DNA of 43,467 bases, taken from positions 64,644-108,110 of the forward strand of contig JAFQEC010000008.1 in the NCBI GenBank assembly GCA_017415805.1, written 5' to 3'. Positions within the stretch are counted from its first letter, which is position 1, and the number at the start of each line of letters is the position of its first letter. This stretch comes from Clostridia bacterium. GTDB taxonomy: Bacteria; Bacillota; Clostridia; Oscillospirales; CAG-272. Shown here piece after piece: positions 24,385 to 33,493 of this stretch. The notes under the pieces were generated by a model. That model saw nothing but the letters and a program-made list of their open reading frames with translations. It made no database searches and was not told the DNA's origin. Both the position numbers and the translations under genes were made by a program.

Positions 24385-25328
24385 AGTGCTTCCTTTCGCA
24401 AAAGGTCCAAAACGGTATTAAAATCAGCGGGCAAGGGTGCGTGGAAGGTCATGCGCTCATGCGTGGTGGGGTGCGTGAGCGTGAGCTCCCCTGCGTGCAG
24501 GCACTGTCCGCAAAGCAGTGCGCGGTGGCGCGCCTCAAAACGCGTACCGTCACCGCCGTAAACGGGGTCTCCCAGCAGGGGATGCCCCTTTGACGCAAGG
24601 TGCACGCGGATCTGGTGCGTGCGCCCTGTCTCGAGCTGACAGCGCAGATACGTAAACTGCCCAAAGCGCTCCAGTACCTCAAAATGCGTGACTGCCTCTC
24701 TGCCCTCGCCCGCACGGCGTGCGATGGCCATTTTCTTGCGGTCAACGGGATGGCGCGCGATGGGCGCATTGACTGTGCCTGCGTCCTCACGCAGATTTCC
24801 CAGCGCGATGGCATAGTAAATGCGATAAATGTCGTGCACGCGCAGCTGATCGGAGAGCGCGTTGTGTGCGGCATCGTTCTTGGCGACCACCAGAAGGCCG
24901 CTGGTATCCTTGTCGATACGGTGCACGATGCCGGGGCGCACCACGCCCCCCACGCCCGAGAGCGTGCCGCCGCAATGATGCAGCAGCGCGTTGACAAGCG
25001 TGCCGCTTTCGTTCCCTGCGGCGGGATGCACCACCATGCCTGCTTGCTTATTCACCACCACGATGTCGGCATCCTCAAAGACGATGTCCAGCGGAATATC
25101 CTCGGGGAGAGCCTCGGTGGGGGTGGGGTCGGGCTGTGTGAGCATGACGTGCTCACCGCCGCACAGGCGGTAGTTTTTCGCTACCGTTCGGCCACTTACC
25201 GTGACCTGCCCCTCGGCAAGCAATCGCTCGGCCGAGGCGCGCGAGATGGCAAATGCATCGGCAAGAAAACGGTCCAGCCGCATGCCGACGTGCTGTGCCG
25301 TGGCGGTTGCCTCAAACGTCTGTGCCAT
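24381..25328 (-). CDS. rluD: RluA/RluD-family 23S rRNA pseudouridine synthase
   Basis: A 315-residue enzyme converting specific uridines of large-subunit rRNA to pseudouridine. An N-terminal S4 domain (RLDRFLADAF, SAERLLAEGQVTVSGR) binds RNA, and the catalytic motif HRIDKDTSGLLVVAK carries the essential Asp. The RTHQIRVHLASKGHPLLGD block is characteristic of the RluA class. The ATG at 25328 starts the conserved N terminus and overlaps the lspA stop by 17 bp; a longer frame to 25394 runs through lspA and is not credible. RluD versus another RluA-class member is inferred from the S4 domain and the lspA neighbourhood, which is common in Bacillota. Confidence 0.92.
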   Translation of the reverse strand: MAQTFEATATAQHVGMRLDRFLADAFAISRASAERLLAEGQVTVSGRTVAKNYRLCGGEHVMLTQPDPTPTEALPEDIPLDIVFEDADIVVVNKQAGMVVHPAAGNESGTLVNALLHHCGGTLSGVGGVVRPGIVHRIDKDTSGLLVVAKNDAAHNALSDQLRVHDIYRIYYAIALGNLREDAGTVNAPIARHPVDRKKMAIARRAGEGREAVTHFEVLERFGQFTYLRCQLETGRTHQIRVHLASKGHPLLGDPVYGGDGTRFEARHRALLCGQCLHAGELTLTHPTTHERMTFHAPLPADFNTVLDLLRKEAL

Positions 25329-25842
25329 GGTCGTCGGCTTCGGGGGCGTCGGTCTTTGCCGTGTCCGCCTTTTTTGCGCGCATCTCGCGCACAATGTCGA
25401 GGATCAGATCCAGAATAAAGAGCGCGGCACCCACGCAGACCGCCGCATCGGCGATATTGAACACCCATACCCAAACGGTGGGCAGGGCGCAAAAATCAAT
25501 GAAATCGATCACAAAGCCGAGGCGCACGCGGTCGATCATATTGCCCACGCCGCCGCCCAAAATGAGTGCGAGCGAAATGCGCGTGAGCCACTTTTTGCCA
25601 TAGCGGAACAAGTAAAAGCCGATGGCAGAGAGCCCCACGATTGAGAGCACGATAAACACCCAGCGGTGATCCTCCAGAAGTCCGAAGGCCATCCCACGGT
25701 TTTCCACGTAGGTGAAATCCAGCACGTCCTCGATCAGCGTGACCTGCTTGTTGTACAGAACCTCCGAAACCACGATCTTACTGATCTGATCCACCGCGAT
25801 CACACCAAGGATCACAGCGGCTGTAATGATCATCCAATTCAT
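25312..25842 (-). CDS. lspA: Lipoprotein signal peptidase (signal peptidase II)
   Basis: A 176-residue membrane aspartic protease that removes signal peptides from diacylated prolipoproteins. Four hydrophobic helices are evident. The catalytic signature is GGGVGNMIDRVRLGFVIDFI, containing the two Asp residues, and VENRGMAFGLL is the conserved substrate-side block. The start at ATG 25842 has AGGAAA 6 bp upstream; the longer frame runs into the intergenic hairpin. It has a Lys/Asp/Thr-rich C-terminal tail of about 30 residues. The order ileS-lspA-rluD is a common Bacillota arrangement. Confidence 0.95.
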   Translation of the reverse strand: MNWMIITAAVILGVIAVDQISKIVVSEVLYNKQVTLIEDVLDFTYVENRGMAFGLLEDHRWVFIVLSIVGLSAIGFYLFRYGKKWLTRISLALILGGGVGNMIDRVRLGFVIDFIDFCALPTVWVWVFNIADAAVCVGAALFILDLILDIVREMRAKKADTAKTDAPEADDHGTDV

Positions 25843-25863
25843 AACAATTTCCTTTCGGCACAA

Positions 25864-25893
25864 GTGCCGCAAGCGCGCTCGCGCCTGCGGCAC
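25864..25893. terminator. Intergenic hairpin between ileS and lspA
   Basis: GTGCCGCA and TGCGGCAC arms with an inner GCGC pairing form a strong stem without a T-run. It could modulate read-through or protect mRNA ends within the gene row. Confidence 0.5.
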
Positions 25894-25905
25894 CTGTATC
25901 AAATT

Positions 25906-28698
25906 TTAGCCCAAGACAGACTTGCAGCGCGGGCAAAGGCAACCGCCCTCGCTATCCTTTGTGCCGTTTTGCGTGAAGTTCCAGCAGCGGTCGCACTTCT
26001 CGCCCTCGGCGGCGGCAACCACCACACCGATGGGAGAGCCCTCCTCGATGACGGTGCCCGCGGGTGCGGCGGCCTTCTCCAGCTCCACCTGCGAAACGAT
26101 GAAGACCGTGGGCAGCTCGCTCTCGAAGGCGGCGAGCAGGTCGTAGGCCTTGGTGTCGGGTGCAAAGACCGTCACCTTGGCATCCAGCGACTTGCCGATG
26201 CGCTTCTCGGCACGGGCAAGCTCCAGTGCCTTCATGACGGGCTCGCGCAGGGCAAAGAGCTCGTCCCAGCGTGTGGTCACGTCGGCAAATACAAGGCTCT
26301 CGTCAAAGTCGGGCATGTCGTTGAGGAACACGCTCTCCTTCACGTCGCTCGCCTTATGAGGCATGGCCTGCCAGATCTCCTCTGCGGTGAAGGCCAGCAG
26401 GGGCGCCATCAGGCGGGTCATGGCGTGCACGATATAATACATCGCGGTCTGTGCCGAGCGACGCGCCTTGGAATCGGCCGCCTCGGCATACACGCGGTCC
26501 TTGGTGATGTCGATATAGAGCTTGGAGAGCTCGACCGTGCAGAAATTGCAAAGGCCGTGATAGATCACGTGGAACTCGTAGGTATTGTAGGCACGGCGCG
26601 CGGTCTTGACCAGCTCGTTCATGCCTGCAACGATCCACTTGTCGATGTCGTACAGCTCATCCATGGGCAGCGCATCGGTATCGGGGTTGAAGTCGTACAG
26701 GTCGGCGAGCAGGAAGCGCGCGGTGTTGCGGATCTTGCGGTACGCATCCGAGAGCTGCTTGAAGATCGCATCCGAGGCGCGCACGTCCACGTGGTAGTCA
26801 CTGGATGCGACCCAAAGGCGCACGAGATCTGCGCCATACTTGACGATCATCTCCTCGGGGGCGATCGAGTTTCCGAGCGACTTGTGCATCGCCTTGCCCT
26901 CGCCGTCCACGACCCAGCCGTGGGTCAGAACCGTCTTGAAGGGTGCGCCCTCTCCCTTTGCGCCAACGGCGGTGAGGAGCGAGGACTGGAACCAACCGCG
27001 ATACTGGTCGGCACCCTCCAGATACACGTCTGCGGGGAAACGGTGTCCCTCGCGCTGCTCGAGCACGTTGAAATGGCTGGAGCCCGAGTCAAACCAGCCG
27101 TCGAGCGTATTGGTCTCCTTGGTAAAGCTCTTGCCGCCGCAATGGGGGCAAGCGTAATCGGCGGGCAGAATGTTGGCCGCCTCGACCTCGTACCACGCGT
27201 TCGAGCCCTTCTCGCCAAAGAGCTTGGCAACGGCGTCGATGGTGGTCTCGTCACACACGGGCTTGCCGCAATCCGCGCAGTAGAACACGGGAATCGGCAG
27301 ACCCCAATGACGCTGGCGCGAGATGCACCAGTCGGCGCGCTCACGCACCATGGACTTGATGCGCTCGCCGCCCCATTCGGGCAGCCACTCCACGGCGGAG
27401 CAGGCCTCAACGGCCTCGTCCTTGAAGGCATCCACCGAGCAGAACCACTGGGGGGTTGCACGGAAGATGATGGGATCCTTGCAACGCCAGCAGTGCGGAT
27501 ACTCATGCTCGATCTGCTCGGATGCAAAGAGCGCACCACTCTCGGTCATATCGGCAAGAATGGCGGCGTTGGACTCGTCATAGCGCATTCCCGCGAACTT
27601 GCCCGCGTCCTTCGTCTGATAGCCGCGGTCATCCACGGGCACGATGATCTCCATATTGTAGCGGCGGCAGGTCTGATAGTCGTCCGCACCGAAGCCGGGG
27701 GCGGTGTGCACACAGCCTGTACCGCTGTCCATCGTGACGTAATCGGCGTTCACCAGAAGCGACTCGCGGTCCAGGAAGGGATGCTGGGCGGTCATATACT
27801 CAAACTCGCTGCCCTTCATGGTGGCAAGCACCGTGTAATCGGCAATACCGCCTGCCTGCATAGTCTTTTCCAAAAGGGCGTTTGCCACGATGTAGCAGGA
27901 ATCGCCCGCCTTGGCGACCGCGTAATCCTCTGCGGGATTGAGCGCGATGGCAAGGTTGCCCGGCAGCGTCCAGGTGGTGGTGGTCCAGATCACGAAATAG
28001 GTATTGGCGAGGTCGCACACGCCCGCGAGCTTGCCCTTGTCGTCCTTCACGCGGAACTTGACGTAGATCGAGGTGCAGGGATCGGTACGATACTCGATCT
28101 CGGCCTCGGCGAGTGCCGTCTCGTCCTTGGGGCACCAGTACACGGGCTTGAGACCCTTGTAGATGTAGCCCTTGCGGTACATCTCACCGAACACGCGCAC
28201 CTCACGCGCCTCAAACTCGGGGGACATGGTGAGATACGGATGCTCCCAGTCGGCCGTCACACCCAGACGCTTGAACTGGCCCATCTGAATATCCACAAAA
28301 TCCTGCGCAAAGGCGTGGCAGGCACTGCGGAACTCGGGGATGGACATGCGCTTGCGGTCGATCTTGTTCTTCTTGATGATCGCACTCTCAATGGGCATGC
28401 CGTGGTTATCCCAGCCGGGGATAAAGGGCACGCGATAGCCCATCATGCTCTTGGACTTGTTGATGAAGTCCTTGAGGATCTTGTTGAGCGCCGTACCCAT
28501 ATGAATGTTGCCGTTCGAGAAGGGGGGGCCGTCGTGCAGGATGAAGGTGGGCTTGCCTGCCGCATTCTCCTGCATACGGGCATAGAGCCCCAGCTGCTCC
28601 CAGTATTTGAGCATATCGGGCTCGCGCTTCGGCAGCTCCGCGCGCATGGCGAAGGTGGTTTGGGGAAGGTTCAGCGATGCACTGTAATCTTTTGCCAT
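25906..28698 (-). CDS. ileS: Isoleucyl-tRNA synthetase
   Basis: A 930-residue class I synthetase of full bacterial length. The HIGH-type motif is HMGT in GNIHMGTALNKILKD, and the KMSKS-type motif is MHKS in GKAMHKSLGN; both differ from the textbook form. The editing domain has the usual TWTLPGNLAI stretch. The C terminus carries a zinc finger (CDRCWNF and CPRCK). The start has AGGAG 9 bp upstream. It lies only 36 bp after ylmH with no room for a T-box, so it is probably expressed within the upstream gene row. Confidence 0.97.
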   Translation of the reverse strand: MAKDYSASLNLPQTTFAMRAELPKREPDMLKYWEQLGLYARMQENAAGKPTFILHDGPPFSNGNIHMGTALNKILKDFINKSKSMMGYRVPFIPGWDNHGMPIESAIIKKNKIDRKRMSIPEFRSACHAFAQDFVDIQMGQFKRLGVTADWEHPYLTMSPEFEAREVRVFGEMYRKGYIYKGLKPVYWCPKDETALAEAEIEYRTDPCTSIYVKFRVKDDKGKLAGVCDLANTYFVIWTTTTWTLPGNLAIALNPAEDYAVAKAGDSCYIVANALLEKTMQAGGIADYTVLATMKGSEFEYMTAQHPFLDRESLLVNADYVTMDSGTGCVHTAPGFGADDYQTCRRYNMEIIVPVDDRGYQTKDAGKFAGMRYDESNAAILADMTESGALFASEQIEHEYPHCWRCKDPIIFRATPQWFCSVDAFKDEAVEACSAVEWLPEWGGERIKSMVRERADWCISRQRHWGLPIPVFYCADCGKPVCDETTIDAVAKLFGEKGSNAWYEVEAANILPADYACPHCGGKSFTKETNTLDGWFDSGSSHFNVLEQREGHRFPADVYLEGADQYRGWFQSSLLTAVGAKGEGAPFKTVLTHGWVVDGEGKAMHKSLGNSIAPEEMIVKYGADLVRLWVASSDYHVDVRASDAIFKQLSDAYRKIRNTARFLLADLYDFNPDTDALPMDELYDIDKWIVAGMNELVKTARRAYNTYEFHVIYHGLCNFCTVELSKLYIDITKDRVYAEAADSKARRSAQTAMYYIVHAMTRLMAPLLAFTAEEIWQAMPHKASDVKESVFLNDMPDFDESLVFADVTTRWDELFALREPVMKALELARAEKRIGKSLDAKVTVFAPDTKAYDLLAAFESELPTVFIVSQVELEKAAAPAGTVIEEGSPIGVVVAAAEGEKCDRCWNFTQNGTKDSEGGCLCPRCKSVLG

Positions 28699-28734
28699 TG
28701 TCTTAAACTCCTGTATTTACTGTGAAAATAATTG

Positions 28735-29514
28735 TCAGATATAACGGTCTGCCAAAAGCAGATAACGCCCTTTTTTGGTCTTGTCCGAAAGGGATCGGAT
28801 CACAAATTTGCCGCAACCGCGAATGACGATCACAGCACCGTCCGTGATGGGACGGTCGGGCTTTTCGGCGCTCTCGTAGTCGATCTCGACCTTGCCTTGG
28901 ACAAAGAGCGCTTGCGCGCGCTCGCGCGAGAGATTGGCCAGTGCCGCCACCACCGCATCGGCACGCGGCGAGGCAACGGTATCGCGAACGGGTGCAAAGC
29001 GCCGTCCGCCGTCAAAGCCCTCGGGAAGAGTCGTGCACACCGCACGCACGGTGTCCCCCGCCACACGGACAAGGGATTCGGTGAGAAAATCGGCCATCAC
29101 GCGGTCGGTAAAGAGCATTGCTCGCTCGGGCGAGAGCACGCAAAGATCGCCGATGGCATCGCGCTCAACGCCGAGATTTAAGACCGAGCCGAGAAAGTCG
29201 CGGTGCGCCAGCACCCGATAGCCACTGCCCAGCACCTCAACGGGCACAAGGACATCGGCAAGGGCATCCGCCAAAAGCGCGTCGCGCTCTGCGCCCGTGA
29301 ATGCCGTGACGTAATCGGGCAAAAAGACCATGCGTGCGCGCTCCGCGCCCGCATAGCCGCCGCAAAGGCACCATTCCTCGCGCGCGTAAGCGAATGCGCG
29401 CGAGAGCCCCATCTGCTCGGCAGGGGTGAGGAAGGCGGTATAGGTGATCTCGCCGCCTCGTGCACGGGCAAGCAGCTCCTCGGCGCGCGCGGCAAGGCGC
29501 GCATCCACGGGCAT
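28735..29514 (-). CDS. ylmH: YlmH-like S4-domain RNA-binding protein
   Basis: A 259-residue protein of the YlmH family, linked in Bacillota to rescue of stalled ribosomes and encoded beside division genes. The C-terminal S4 domain is visible (ALANLSRERAQALFVQGKVEI then ITDGAVIVIRGCGKF). The N-terminal part has the family-like VFLPDYVTAFTGAERDALL and the middle VLGSGYRVLAHRDFLGSVLNLG. Its ATG shares one base with the yggT stop (TGATG), so it is coupled. Neighbours yggT and sepF confirm the assignment. Confidence 0.9.
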   Translation of the reverse strand: MPVDARLAARAEELLARARGGEITYTAFLTPAEQMGLSRAFAYAREEWCLCGGYAGAERARMVFLPDYVTAFTGAERDALLADALADVLVPVEVLGSGYRVLAHRDFLGSVLNLGVERDAIGDLCVLSPERAMLFTDRVMADFLTESLVRVAGDTVRAVCTTLPEGFDGGRRFAPVRDTVASPRADAVVAALANLSRERAQALFVQGKVEIDYESAEKPDRPITDGAVIVIRGCGKFVIRSLSDKTKKGRYLLLADRYI

Positions 29515-29792
29515 CAGAGCACCACGCCCACCACCGTCCCGAGCACCGTCAGCAGCAGATAGGCCACGAAAAACGAGACGTCAATGGGCAGATTCTGAAA
29601 CCACCCGAGCCGTTCGAAAAGCGCGCGGATGGGTAGGATAATGGGCTCGGTCACCATGGAAACGAACACGAGAATGGGATTATCGTCCCGAATGGGAAAC
29701 CACGAGAGGATCGCACGAAGAAGCATACAGATCTCCAGCGCGAACAAGAGCGCCTGCGCCGTTCCCGCAAGAATTGACACGAACAGATCCAT
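29514..29792 (-). CDS. yggT: YggT family membrane protein
   Basis: A 92-residue protein with two hydrophobic segments (about 5-30 and 66-90) joined by the family-typical ILSWFPIRDDNPILVFVSMV and TEPIILPIRALF. YggT proteins are small membrane proteins of uncertain role that sit beside sepF in Gram-positive bacteria. A ribosome binding site AAGGAGAG precedes the ATG. Confidence 0.92.
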   Translation of the reverse strand: MDLFVSILAGTAQALLFALEICMLLRAILSWFPIRDDNPILVFVSMVTEPIILPIRALFERLGWFQNLPIDVSFFVAYLLLTVLGTVVGVVL

Positions 29793-29825
29793 TCTGCTCT
29801 CCTTTCACTTTTGGATGTATGCGGA

Positions 29826-30272
29826 TCAGAGCTCGCCCTCGTCGCGCTCGTGCTCCTCCTCGCCAAGAACCTCACCGCTGCGGGGAGAGAGCACCAGCGT
29901 GGTCTTGGTGACGCGCTTGAGCTCGCCGCCCAGCACCTGCAAGGCACCCAGCAAAAAGTCGATCAGACGAAGCGCGGGCGTGCGCTCCAGCTCCTCGATA
30001 TTCATCACGACCGTATAGCCCTCACTCAGATAATCGGCAATAGCGGGGCCGTCCTGATAGCCGTGGGGCTTGACCACCTTGAGCATATTGCCGCCACCCG
30101 TGCGGCTTGCCTTCTTGGCGGGCAGTGCGGGGGCAGCTTCGGTCTCGTCGTCGTAATCGCCCAGAATCCCGTCCTCCTCGTCCTCGTCGCCGCGATAGAA
30201 ATCGTTGTCGTAGCTATCGTCGTAGCTGTCGTAATCGTTGCGGGCCGGCTTGCGGTTAAAAGGGTTTTTCAT
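29826..30272 (-). CDS. sepF: Cell division protein SepF
   Basis: A 148-residue FtsZ-interacting protein that ties the Z ring to the membrane. The N terminus is short, with an acidic, Tyr/Asp-rich linker. The core SepF domain includes HGYQDGPAIADYLSEGYTVVMN and LRLIDFLLGALQVLGGELKRV then VLSPRSGEV. I start at ATG 30272, preceded by GGAGG at ideal spacing; an earlier start at 30296 is not supported. The N-terminal membrane-binding helix is less clear than usual. Confidence 0.95.
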   Translation of the reverse strand: MKNPFNRKPARNDYDSYDDSYDNDFYRGDEDEEDGILGDYDDETEAAPALPAKKASRTGGGNMLKVVKPHGYQDGPAIADYLSEGYTVVMNIEELERTPALRLIDFLLGALQVLGGELKRVTKTTLVLSPRSGEVLGEEEHERDEGEL

Positions 30273-30301
30273 AGTGTTTCCTCCGTATGATCTCAATTTT
30301 C

Positions 30302-30982
30302 TTATTTCGTTTCATCCTTGGCAAAGAGCCTGCGCCCCACGCGCACAAAATCCGCACCCTCACGGGCGGCGGCCAAAAAGCTCTCGGACATGCCCATCGA
30401 CAAAAGCGGTCGGTCGGGCAGGTCCAGCGTGCGCCAGAGTGCTTGGCAAAAATCGCGCACACCGCCAAAGTACGCGCGGTATTCCTGCTCGGTCTCAAAA
30501 CGCGGCCCCATGGTCATAAAGCCCCTGAGCACAAGATGCGGGCACGCAAGCACCGCACGTGCAAGTGCCTCGGCCTGCTCGGGGGCAACGCCGCTTTTGC
30601 TTTCCTCATTGGCACCGTTGATCTCCACCAGTACGTCCATGGTCGCGTTGCGGCGTGCCATCTGCCGTTCGATCTCGGCGGCCAGGCGCGCGGAATCCAC
30701 CGAATGGATCATCACGACCCGATCGGCAATGTATTTGACCTTATTGGTCTGCAACGAGCCGATGAAATGCACACGCGTGCCGTGCGCCGCATAAATTGCC
30801 TCACGCGCCAGCAGCTGCTGCACGCGGTTCTCGCCCACCTCGCGCACTCCAAGGGAGAGCAGGGCGTCCAGCTCGGCATCATCGGCGTATTTCACCGCCG
30901 CCAACACCGTAGGCCCCTCGCCGCCGCATGCGGCAGCAAGCGCCGTTTGCACGGCATTTAGATTTTGCTTTAGATATTGCAT
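30302..30982 (-). CDS. yggS: YggS/PLPBP family pyridoxal phosphate homeostasis protein
   Basis: A 226-residue single-domain TIM-barrel PLP-binding protein with no known catalytic activity; it buffers PLP. Lys31 in LAAVKYAD is the Schiff-base residue. GVREVGENRVQQLL, HFIGSLQTNKVKYI, VLVEINGANEESKSG and LSMGMSESFLAA are hallmark blocks. It precedes sepF in transcription order, as in many Bacillota. Confidence 0.95.
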   Translation of the reverse strand: MQYLKQNLNAVQTALAAACGGEGPTVLAAVKYADDAELDALLSLGVREVGENRVQQLLAREAIYAAHGTRVHFIGSLQTNKVKYIADRVVMIHSVDSARLAAEIERQMARRNATMDVLVEINGANEESKSGVAPEQAEALARAVLACPHLVLRGFMTMGPRFETEQEYRAYFGGVRDFCQALWRTLDLPDRPLLSMGMSESFLAAAREGADFVRVGRRLFAKDETK

Positions 30983-30985
30983 CGC

Positions 30986-32194
30986 TCACCTCAAGCTCTT
31001 TCCGTCGTACAGACGCCGCGCGGTCAGAATGATCTCCTCACCCTCGCGCAGCATCCCCTCTCCCGTGCCGAGCGTTGCGATCGCGACGCCGCCCTGCTCA
31101 GAGAGAAGCTCCACGCGCCGCCAGCGCGCCACGCCGCTGTCGGCCACATACACACCGCGCTCGCCGTTCTCGGCACAGATGGCCGAGGCGGGGACCGAAA
31201 GGCCTACCACGCTCGCGCGCGAAACTGTGACCGATTGCCGCCGTGCGGCATCCAGGGTATCGGGCTTTTGTGCGCAGCAGAACACCAGCAGAGCACGTGT
31301 GCCGTCTGCGCTCGGGGTGATCGCGGTCAGCTCCATATCGGTTTTCGTATTACAGGCCGCCACGGTCACGGTGTGTCGCGCGCCCACACGGTATACGGCA
31401 GCAACCTGTGCGGTCACGGGAAGCACGAGATACCATGCGCCCGCGCTGACGACCTTGCCGATGTGCTTGTCGGTGGGGCGGGGATTTTCCAGCAGCTCCA
31501 CCAATCCCTCGGGCGTGAGGCCCTCGGTGGCGGCAGTGCCGCACAGCGCCTCGTAGCCGTCGGTCTCGTAATAAAATGCGCCGTCAGCACCCGCCGTACG
31601 CTCCTGCGGTGCATCGACGTTGCGCACCATCTCGGCGATCTCGGCGTCAATGGCGGCGATGCGCGCGCGATAGGCCTGCTCAGCACCCGCCCCCACTGCG
31701 CGATGGCAGAGCGCGTCGGCAAGAGCAGCGGCGCTGTCGGCCGTAGCGCGCAGATTTCCATCGGCCAGGGTATGCATGAGCGAGGCGTAGGATGCGGTGT
31801 AATCGGGCTGCCAGGCCGCGCCGTTCTCAAGAGCGGTGAGCAGCCGTGCCTTTTCGGCGAGGAGTACCGCCGCGCGCTCGCGCTGGTCACTGCCCGTTTC
31901 GTCGGTATAAACGGCGGCCAACAGCTGCCCCGCGGCGACCTTGGCACCGTTGGCCACGCGATAGTCGATCACACCGTTGTTGGTGCTGGGGATCGCCGTT
32001 TCATCGCGAAACACATACCCCTCCAGCAGATCGACCTCGGTAAAGGAAACGGCACGCGCCGCTTCGGTATCAACGATAGCAGAGCGCAGTGCCTCACTGA
32101 CCAGAATGCCGACGAGCAACGACAGAAGAAGCACAATGCAAACGACCTGCGTGATGCGTGCACGCCGATCACGCGTGCGTATCATGATTCGCAT
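30986..32194 (-). CDS. HlyD-like membrane adaptor protein
   Basis: A 402-residue protein with an N-terminal basic tail, one membrane helix at about residues 15-37, and a long external region. The barrel-sandwich half-motif YRVANGAKVAAGQLLAAVY (about 79-97) is biotinyl-lipoyl-like, as in HlyD/efflux adaptors, and the middle is helical. No transporter gene is adjacent. In Clostridia a protein of this type often sits upstream of yggS-sepF-yggT-ylmH, so a link to the envelope or division is possible but unproven. It lies 3 bp before yggS. Confidence 0.72.
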   Translation of the reverse strand: MRIMIRTRDRRARITQVVCIVLLLSLLVGILVSEALRSAIVDTEAARAVSFTEVDLLEGYVFRDETAIPSTNNGVIDYRVANGAKVAAGQLLAAVYTDETGSDQRERAAVLLAEKARLLTALENGAAWQPDYTASYASLMHTLADGNLRATADSAAALADALCHRAVGAGAEQAYRARIAAIDAEIAEMVRNVDAPQERTAGADGAFYYETDGYEALCGTAATEGLTPEGLVELLENPRPTDKHIGKVVSAGAWYLVLPVTAQVAAVYRVGARHTVTVAACNTKTDMELTAITPSADGTRALLVFCCAQKPDTLDAARRQSVTVSRASVVGLSVPASAICAENGERGVYVADSGVARWRRVELLSEQGGVAIATLGTGEGMLREGEEIILTARRLYDGKSLR

Positions 32195-32238
32195 AGCGCC
32201 TCTCCCTTCCGTAAAACCACACGCGCAGGTGCGCGCGC

Positions 32239-32259
32239 AATAATTTATGATAAATTATT
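32239..32259. repeat. AT palindrome between miaA and the adaptor gene
   Basis: AATAATTTAT and ATAAATTATT flank a single G and overlap the miaA stop. On the minus strand TGCTATAAT (32258-32266) is an extended -10 motif, so this may hold a promoter for the adaptor operon; no good -35 is seen. Confidence 0.45.
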
Positions 32260-33223
32260 ATAGCATACTCCACGCATCCGCGCATAGTTCCATTGCTTTT
32301 TTTACAATTTCTTCATATTTTCGCATGCTTTCGCCGTCATCCACCGCCAAGGGCATCACGTACGGCTTGGCTGAAAACCAGGTGATCTGACGCTTGGCAT
32401 AGCGGCGCGTTGCGGTCTTAAGCTCGGCCACGGCAGCAGCGCGGTCACATTCTCCGCGCAAATACGGCAGCAGCTCCTTGTAGCCGATCGCCGCACTCGC
32501 AGTACGCGAAGCATCAAAAACACCGCGCTCCAAAAGACGGCGCGTCTCCTGCTCAAGACCCATTTCCAGCATCTCGTCCACGCGGCGCTCAATACGCGCG
32601 TAGAGTAGCTCACGGTTTTGAAAGGTAAGCCCCAGCACCGCGGCGCGGTAGCGCGCAGGTGCGAGATTGGAACGGCGATCCCACTCGGATTTTGGGATAC
32701 CCGTGGCCATGTAGATCTCCAGCGCGCGGATCACGCGGCGCAGGTTGTTCGGATGTATCGCGGCGGCACCTTCGGGATCCACAGCGGCCAGCTCGCGGTG
32801 TAAGACCTCGTTCCCCTCACGCGCGGCACGGGCCGAAAGCGCGGCACGCACCGTGGGATCTGCCCCGGGGGACTCCAATACGCCCCCGCGCAAAACGGCA
32901 TCCAGATACAGCCCCGTTCCCCCACATAGGATCGGTAGCTTGCCGCGAGCGAGGATATCCGCGATGGCGGCCTCGGCGGCGGCGACGTAATCCATCACCG
33001 AGAACTCCGCCTCGGGCTCTACGATGTCCAGCAGATGGTGGGGTATGCCGCCGCACTCGGTGAGCGTGGGCTTTGCCGTGCCGATATCCATGCCGCGGTA
33101 GATCTGCATGGAATCACAGGAAACGACCTCACCGTCCAACGCCTTGGCCAGTGCCACCGCCAATGCGGACTTTCCGCTTGCAGTCGGCCCCACAACGGCC
33201 AAAATTTTGGGCTTTTCCAGCAC
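32258..33223 (-). CDS. miaA: tRNA dimethylallyltransferase
   Basis: A 321-residue enzyme that adds the dimethylallyl group to A37 of tRNAs reading codons beginning with U. The P-loop GPTASGKS is at 12-19, followed by SCDSMQIYRGMDIGTAKPT, the HHLLD block, CGGTGLYLDAVLRG and NNLRRVIRALEIY, all standard. The start is GTG at 33223 with AAAGGGG at good spacing. It faces the same way as the adaptor-yggS-sepF row, 63 bp ahead of it. Confidence 0.97.
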   Translation of the reverse strand: MLEKPKILAVVGPTASGKSALAVALAKALDGEVVSCDSMQIYRGMDIGTAKPTLTECGGIPHHLLDIVEPEAEFSVMDYVAAAEAAIADILARGKLPILCGGTGLYLDAVLRGGVLESPGADPTVRAALSARAAREGNEVLHRELAAVDPEGAAAIHPNNLRRVIRALEIYMATGIPKSEWDRRSNLAPARYRAAVLGLTFQNRELLYARIERRVDEMLEMGLEQETRRLLERGVFDASRTASAAIGYKELLPYLRGECDRAAAVAELKTATRRYAKRQITWFSAKPYVMPLAVDDGESMRKYEEIVKKAMELCADAWSML

Positions 33224-33259
33224 CGTTCACACCCCTTTCCATCCAACGCATCATAAACA

Positions 33260-33280
33260 ACGGCGGCAGATCGCCGCCGT
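33260..33280. terminator. GC hairpin after the small membrane protein gene
   Basis: ACGGCGGC and GCCGCCGT arms flank a 5-base loop in the gap before miaA. There is no T-run, so termination is uncertain. Confidence 0.45.
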
Positions 33281-33292
33281 ACCGTGTCAACT

Positions 33293-33493
33293 TCAAAACG
33301 GCAGAACACCCGCCAGAATGCTGTGCTCCGAGAGCACGATCCACAAGATCAACACGATCACCACAACGGCGATCACAAATTTTGCAAGTTTACCCAGCAG
33401 CTTCAGCCCCAGATAAATGGCCAGCGCCGCGATCAGGATCGCCAGCGCCGTGGTGGCCAGCTCCTTCACGGTCTCAACAAACAGCAACTGCAT
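33293..33493 (-). CDS. Small two-helix membrane protein, unknown function
   Basis: A 66-residue protein starting at ATG 33493, with GGGGGA at good spacing upstream. Two hydrophobic stretches (about residues 13-33 and 38-56) are separated by a short basic turn KLLGKLAK, so it is likely a membrane hairpin. No family is recognised. It may be co-transcribed with miaA 69 bp downstream. The clear ribosome binding site and hydrophobic pattern favour a real gene. Confidence 0.65.
   Translation of the reverse strand: MQLLFVETVKELATTALAILIAALAIYLGLKLLGKLAKFVIAVVVIVLILWIVLSEHSILAGVLPF

Noticed and set aside
25666..28725. 1019-codon open frame on the plus strand opposite ileS
   Set aside because: It mirrors ileS codon by codon, has no ribosome binding site or known motif, and such antisense frames are expected opposite GC-rich genes with strong third-position bias.
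28699..28734. Search for a T-box upstream of ileS
   Set aside because: The gap is only 36 bp and holds just a ribosome binding site; no T-box could fit unless it overlaps ylmH.
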